Below are positions 4,826 through 7,453 of a stretch of 7,453 bases of DNA, in pieces. Positions within the stretch are counted from its first letter, which is position 1; every line of letters begins with the position of its first letter. Both the position numbers and the translations under genes were made by a program. Source of the DNA: Sulfidibacterium sp964473395 (lineage in GTDB: Bacteria; Bacteroidota; Bacteroidia; Bacteroidales; F082); assembly GCA_964473395.1 (NCBI GenBank), contig CAYYOW010000101.1, positions 1 through 7,453 of the forward strand, read 5' to 3'. Under the pieces are notes generated by a model. The model did no database searches, was not told the DNA's origin, and saw nothing but the letters and a program-made list of their open reading frames with translations.

Positions 4826-7453
4826 TAAATTTCCTCATACTCGGTTCGTGCAATCACCTCATCCTGAATCTGTTTACCCAGTTCAACCCAATATTGGGTA
4901 AAACCCGCAACCCTAACCATGAGGCCCCGGTAGTTGTCGGGCTCATTTTGCGCCTCTTTCAGCATGCGCGAATCAACAATGTTAAACTGAGCGTGAAAAG
5001 CGCCTTTTCTTAAATAGGCCCTTATCATCTCCAGAAATTTCTTCGAGCCTTCCCGCCCTTTGACAACCGAAGGATGAATTTTCATGTTTAGCTGCGAGTT
5101 CTGCGACAGCGAATGGTTGTAGCAGGTAGCCGAGTTGAACAGGGCATACGGACCGTTGACGTCGGTGCCGGGATAAGCCGATACGGAGCCATCGGCAAAA
5201 GTAGTCCCGCTCAACCGTCCGTCGGGGGTAGCGAGCGTAACCGCTCCCATGGGTGCGTGGGTCGAAACCGAAATCTGACAGGAATAAAGCGGCTGGTCGT
5301 AAATAGACTTATAATTTTCGCACATTTTGCTGAACCAGTTTTGCCAGTCACGGAAAATGTTGTCAACAAATTTGTCATCGTTTCCATATTTCGGGGCATC
5401 GAGGCACTGCGTATGAATTTTCAGCCAATCCTCGTAATTTTTTGTCTTTTTTTGTTCTATCAAACTGTAAGAGCCGGTTTCCCGGGCGGTAAAATACCCG
5501 AAGTTTTTGTCAATGGCGTCTTTGAGTTCCCCGAGCGTAAAATTTTTCTCCTCATAAATATTTTTCTTCATCGACGCCAGCGAATTGACCAGGTTTACAC
5601 CACCGCAAACCTCCACATTAAACGTGCGGTTGTAACGGCTGCCTTTGTGGCTGATGTCTTTGCCGGTTTCGAGGCAGTCGGGTTTCAGCATGCTGTTGAT
5701 AATGGAGGGCGACACTTTTCCCCAAATGTCGTGCTGGATATTGTTGGTGAGGGTAAGCACCTCCACGGTAAGACTGAAATATTTCCGGAACACTTCCCAC
5801 AGCTCTTCGTAGGTTTTCAGCACTTTGTTGTGTGCCGGATAAACCCGCCGGCCCGTTCTACGGTCGAGGCCGTTGAAAAGCACAGCTTCGAGCACTTTGG
5901 GAACAGAGATAAAATGGACACCCACACTTGTGGCTGGTGCCGATCCTCCGGGAATATAATGGGTTTCGCCGTTAAATTCCAGCGGCATCCAGCTCCCGGC
6001 CGATGTTTCGAGACATCCGCCCAGCGACCAGGCACGCGCCTCTTCGAGTTCCATACCCTCATGTTTGAAATTCTCCATAACAAACTCCATAGCCACGCGG
6101 TTGTTTACCCAGGCCGGGTAACCGGTTCCTATTTTGGTAGTCTCCACGCCTTTCAGCAGAAACTCCTCCGGCAATTTTTCATCATACAACAAACTTAACG
6201 TGGGCTGTGGCGTATCGCACGTCATCGAAGATTCCAAAATCAGCATTTCAAGATCGTTGACAGCGCTCTCTCCATCTTTTGTCAATCCGCCCACACACAG
6301 GTTGTTGAAGGTATTTCCGCTAAGGACACCGCCCACCACGCCCATGGAAGCAAAACAATCTATTTCGGTAAACTTCATGCGCATACATTCGAGCAGTTCG
6401 AGGGTACGGGCATTGTCAATTTTACCCTCGTCCATATCTTTTTTCCAGTAAGGATACAATATCTGCCCCAGTCTGCCGGGCGACAATCCCGAGATAGCAT
6501 CTTCATTTAAAACAGCGAGATGGAAAATCCAGGTCAACTGTAAAGCGTCATGAAAATCACGGGGACTGTTTTCCGACAGCCAGTCGAGCCTTTCGGCAAT
6601 GGCAAGATATTCGTTCCGCTGATTTTCATCTTCTTCGAGGCCGGCCATAAACCGGGCTTCACCGGCATGGTTTTGAACCCACTTTTGAAGACCGTACATC
6701 ACCGTTTCCACCGACTTATAAAAATAAATCCGGTCCATATCCGGAAAGCCGGCGGAGTTGTCTAACTTTTCTTTACAGATATTGATAATTCCGTTGATGC
6801 CATATTGCAGCGGATAGTAATAGTTGATGACTTCGCGACCTTGCGGCAACGTGTATCCCGAATCGAACATACAGATGACCGCCCGCATAATCTCCTCTTT
6901 GGTATTGTATCCGGGAACCATTTGTTCGTATTTATGTCCCACATCGTCCACCGATTTGTGGTGCCATTTTTTGGCCACTTTCAACAGCATAGGCATCTCT
7001 TCCTTCCGCATACCGAATTTTCCGGCAATCGACATCACACTGCCCACACTTTGGGTAACATTGCCTCCACCCTGCCCCATGGTGGTTACTTCGTCGGCGC
7101 TCACTTTTCCGGCTTCCATGGCTTCCTTGTACAGCTCATCTTCTTTGGCAAGAAAAAAAGCCTCTGAGAGCCAGGGCATCGGGTAGGAACCTCTCATGTA
7201 GTTTGCCTTTCCCATCGCCAGTAACTCACCGGGATAAATGGCGGGTGTAAGATGCTCGAAACCTGCCCTCAGCGCCTCGGCTCTTCTCACCACAGGCACT
7301 TCACCTTCCAGCTCGTCCCACCGGCGGGTGTACCAGTACGGAAATTCCATGGAGGCCGATGACTTCGTGTCAAAATACCGGTTACGGATTTTATCAACTC
7401 TCGGCGTGGGTTTCTTGTTTATTTCGCGGGCAAAGATATTCCCTTTGGGAGCC
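4825..7453 (-). CDS. hpdB: 4-hydroxyphenylacetate decarboxylase large subunit, glycyl radical enzyme (5' partial)
   Basis: The frame is open to the right edge: 34 codons lie upstream of the ATG at 7350 and read KKPTPRVDKIRNRYF, typical of glycyl radical enzyme N-termini, and no ribosome site precedes that ATG. About 875 residues are visible. The catalytic motif GGCLETSAG has the thiyl Cys at 6013-6015 and Glu at 6007-6009. A His at 5914-5916 (+33), a Glu at 5611-5613 (+134) and the radical Gly in RVAGFTQYW at 4903-4905 (+370) all sit at exactly the offsets of Cys503, Glu505, His536, Glu637 and Gly873 in the clostridial enzyme, as I recall them. By the same numbering about 23 residues are missing. 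The enzyme decarboxylates 4-hydroxyphenylacetate to p-cresol in the cytoplasm, strictly without oxygen. The hpdC gene right after it separates it from phenylacetate and indoleacetate decarboxylases, which lack that subunit. Confidence 0.93.
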   Translation of the reverse strand, partial: APKGNIFAREINKKPTPRVDKIRNRYFDTKSSASMEFPYWYTRRWDELEGEVPVVRRAEALRAGFEHLTPAIYPGELLAMGKANYMRGSYPMPWLSEAFFLAKEDELYKEAMEAGKVSADEVTTMGQGGGNVTQSVGSVMSIAGKFGMRKEEMPMLLKVAKKWHHKSVDDVGHKYEQMVPGYNTKEEIMRAVICMFDSGYTLPQGREVINYYYPLQYGINGIINICKEKLDNSAGFPDMDRIYFYKSVETVMYGLQKWVQNHAGEARFMAGLEEDENQRNEYLAIAERLDWLSENSPRDFHDALQLTWIFHLAVLNEDAISGLSPGRLGQILYPYWKKDMDEGKIDNARTLELLECMRMKFTEIDCFASMGVVGGVLSGNTFNNLCVGGLTKDGESAVNDLEMLILESSMTCDTPQPTLSLLYDEKLPEEFLLKGVETTKIGTGYPAWVNNRVAMEFVMENFKHEGMELEEARAWSLGGCLETSAGSWMPLEFNGETHYIPGGSAPATSVGVHFISVPKVLEAVLFNGLDRRTGRRVYPAHNKVLKTYEELWEVFRKYFSLTVEVLTLTNNIQHDIWGKVSPSIINSMLKPDCLETGKDISHKGSRYNRTFNVEVCGGVNLVNSLASMKKNIYEEKNFTLGELKDAIDKNFGYFTARETGSYSLIEQKKTKNYEDWLKIHTQCLDAPKYGNDDKFVDNIFRDWQNWFSKMCENYKSIYDQPLYSCQISVSTHAPMGAVTLATPDGRLSGTTFADGSVSAYPGTDVNGPYALFNSATCYNHSLSQNSQLNMKIHPSVVKGREGSKKFLEMIRAYLRKGAFHAQFNIVDSRMLKEAQNEPDNYRGLMVRVAGFTQYWVELGKQIQDEVIARTEYEEI
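4831..4836 (-). promoter_or_regulatory. Ribosome binding site for hpdC
   Basis: GAGGAA on the minus strand lies within the last codons of hpdB, five bases before the ATG at 4825. It decides the longer hpdC start over Met13 and, with the TAATG overlap, indicates coupled translation of the two subunits. Confidence 0.6.

Noticed and set aside
5113..6198. A 361-codon plus-strand open frame antisense to hpdB
   Set aside because: It lies wholly opposite the well-conserved catalytic region of hpdB, has low-complexity composition and no recognisable domain; it is a shadow produced by the codon use of the real gene.
6805..7186. Two overlapping 120-codon plus-strand frames opposite the N-terminal part of hpdB
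   Set aside because: They are in different frames over the same bases, antisense to a conserved gene, and show no domain or ribosome site.
7348..7350. ATG as the true start of hpdB
   Set aside because: The frame stays open for 34 more codons to the edge with N-terminal-like sequence. The catalytic residues would be 57 positions too early compared with the clostridial numbering, and no ribosome site precedes this ATG.
4825..7453. Pyruvate formate-lyase, choline or glycerol lyase, or phenylacetate/indoleacetate decarboxylase as the identity of the glycyl radical enzyme
   Set aside because: A single thiyl Cys in CLE (not the Cys-Cys of pyruvate formate-lyase), the His +33 and Glu +134 residues, and a linked two-cluster small subunit together fit 4-hydroxyphenylacetate decarboxylase.
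1..7453. RNA genes, CRISPR arrays, insertion sequences, riboswitches or long repeats
   Set aside because: Coding sequence fills essentially the whole window and I saw no tandem direct repeats, terminal inverted repeats or transposase-like protein.

Overview
The window is packed with protein-coding genes in two converging blocks. It has almost no non-coding DNA: gaps of 8 and 22 bases, and otherwise overlaps or one-base junctions. The organism is not named by the sequence. The enzyme content (an oxygen-sensitive glycyl radical enzyme with its radical-SAM activase) implies an anaerobe. The general character of the proteins would suit the Bacteroidota, but that is an impression and not a proof; no 16S or other marker gene is present.

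Right-hand block (minus strand, 7453 to 3610): a three-gene set in the order large subunit, small subunit, activating enzyme. It is recognisable as the 4-hydroxyphenylacetate decarboxylase system hpdB-hpdC-hpdA, which turns 4-hydroxyphenylacetate (from tyrosine) into p-cresol and CO2. HpdB runs off the right edge. In it the distances between the thiyl cysteine, the two active-site glutamates, the histidine and the radical glycine equal, residue for residue, the distances I recall for the structurally characterised clostridial enzyme (Cys503, Glu505, His536, Glu637, Gly873). HpdC supplies the one histidine and seven cysteines expected to hold two [4Fe-4S] clusters. HpdA has the radical-SAM CxxxCxxC motif plus a ferredoxin-like insert in which one expected cysteine is an aspartate.

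Left-hand block (plus strand, 1 to 3587): a four-gene probable operon. First is the C-terminal ~395 residues of a PaaK-like AMP-forming acyl/aryl-CoA ligase. It is followed by a STAS-domain antagonist (RsbV/SpoIIAA type), a small GHKL ATPase (RsbW/SpoIIAB type) and a membrane-bound PP2C/SpoIIE phosphatase with a dCache-like extracytoplasmic sensor (RsbU type). This is a complete partner-switching phosphorelay: a signal sensed outside the membrane would control dephosphorylation of the STAS protein. No sigma factor is visible. The gene stop-start coupled to the relay is the adenylate-forming ligase, which makes this the least explained part of the window. The ATPase also lacks the usual Asp/Gly of its G1 box.

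The two blocks converge with 22 bases between them, so they are separate transcription units. A functional link (aromatic-acid activation or sensing beside aromatic-acid decarboxylation) is attractive but is inference only.
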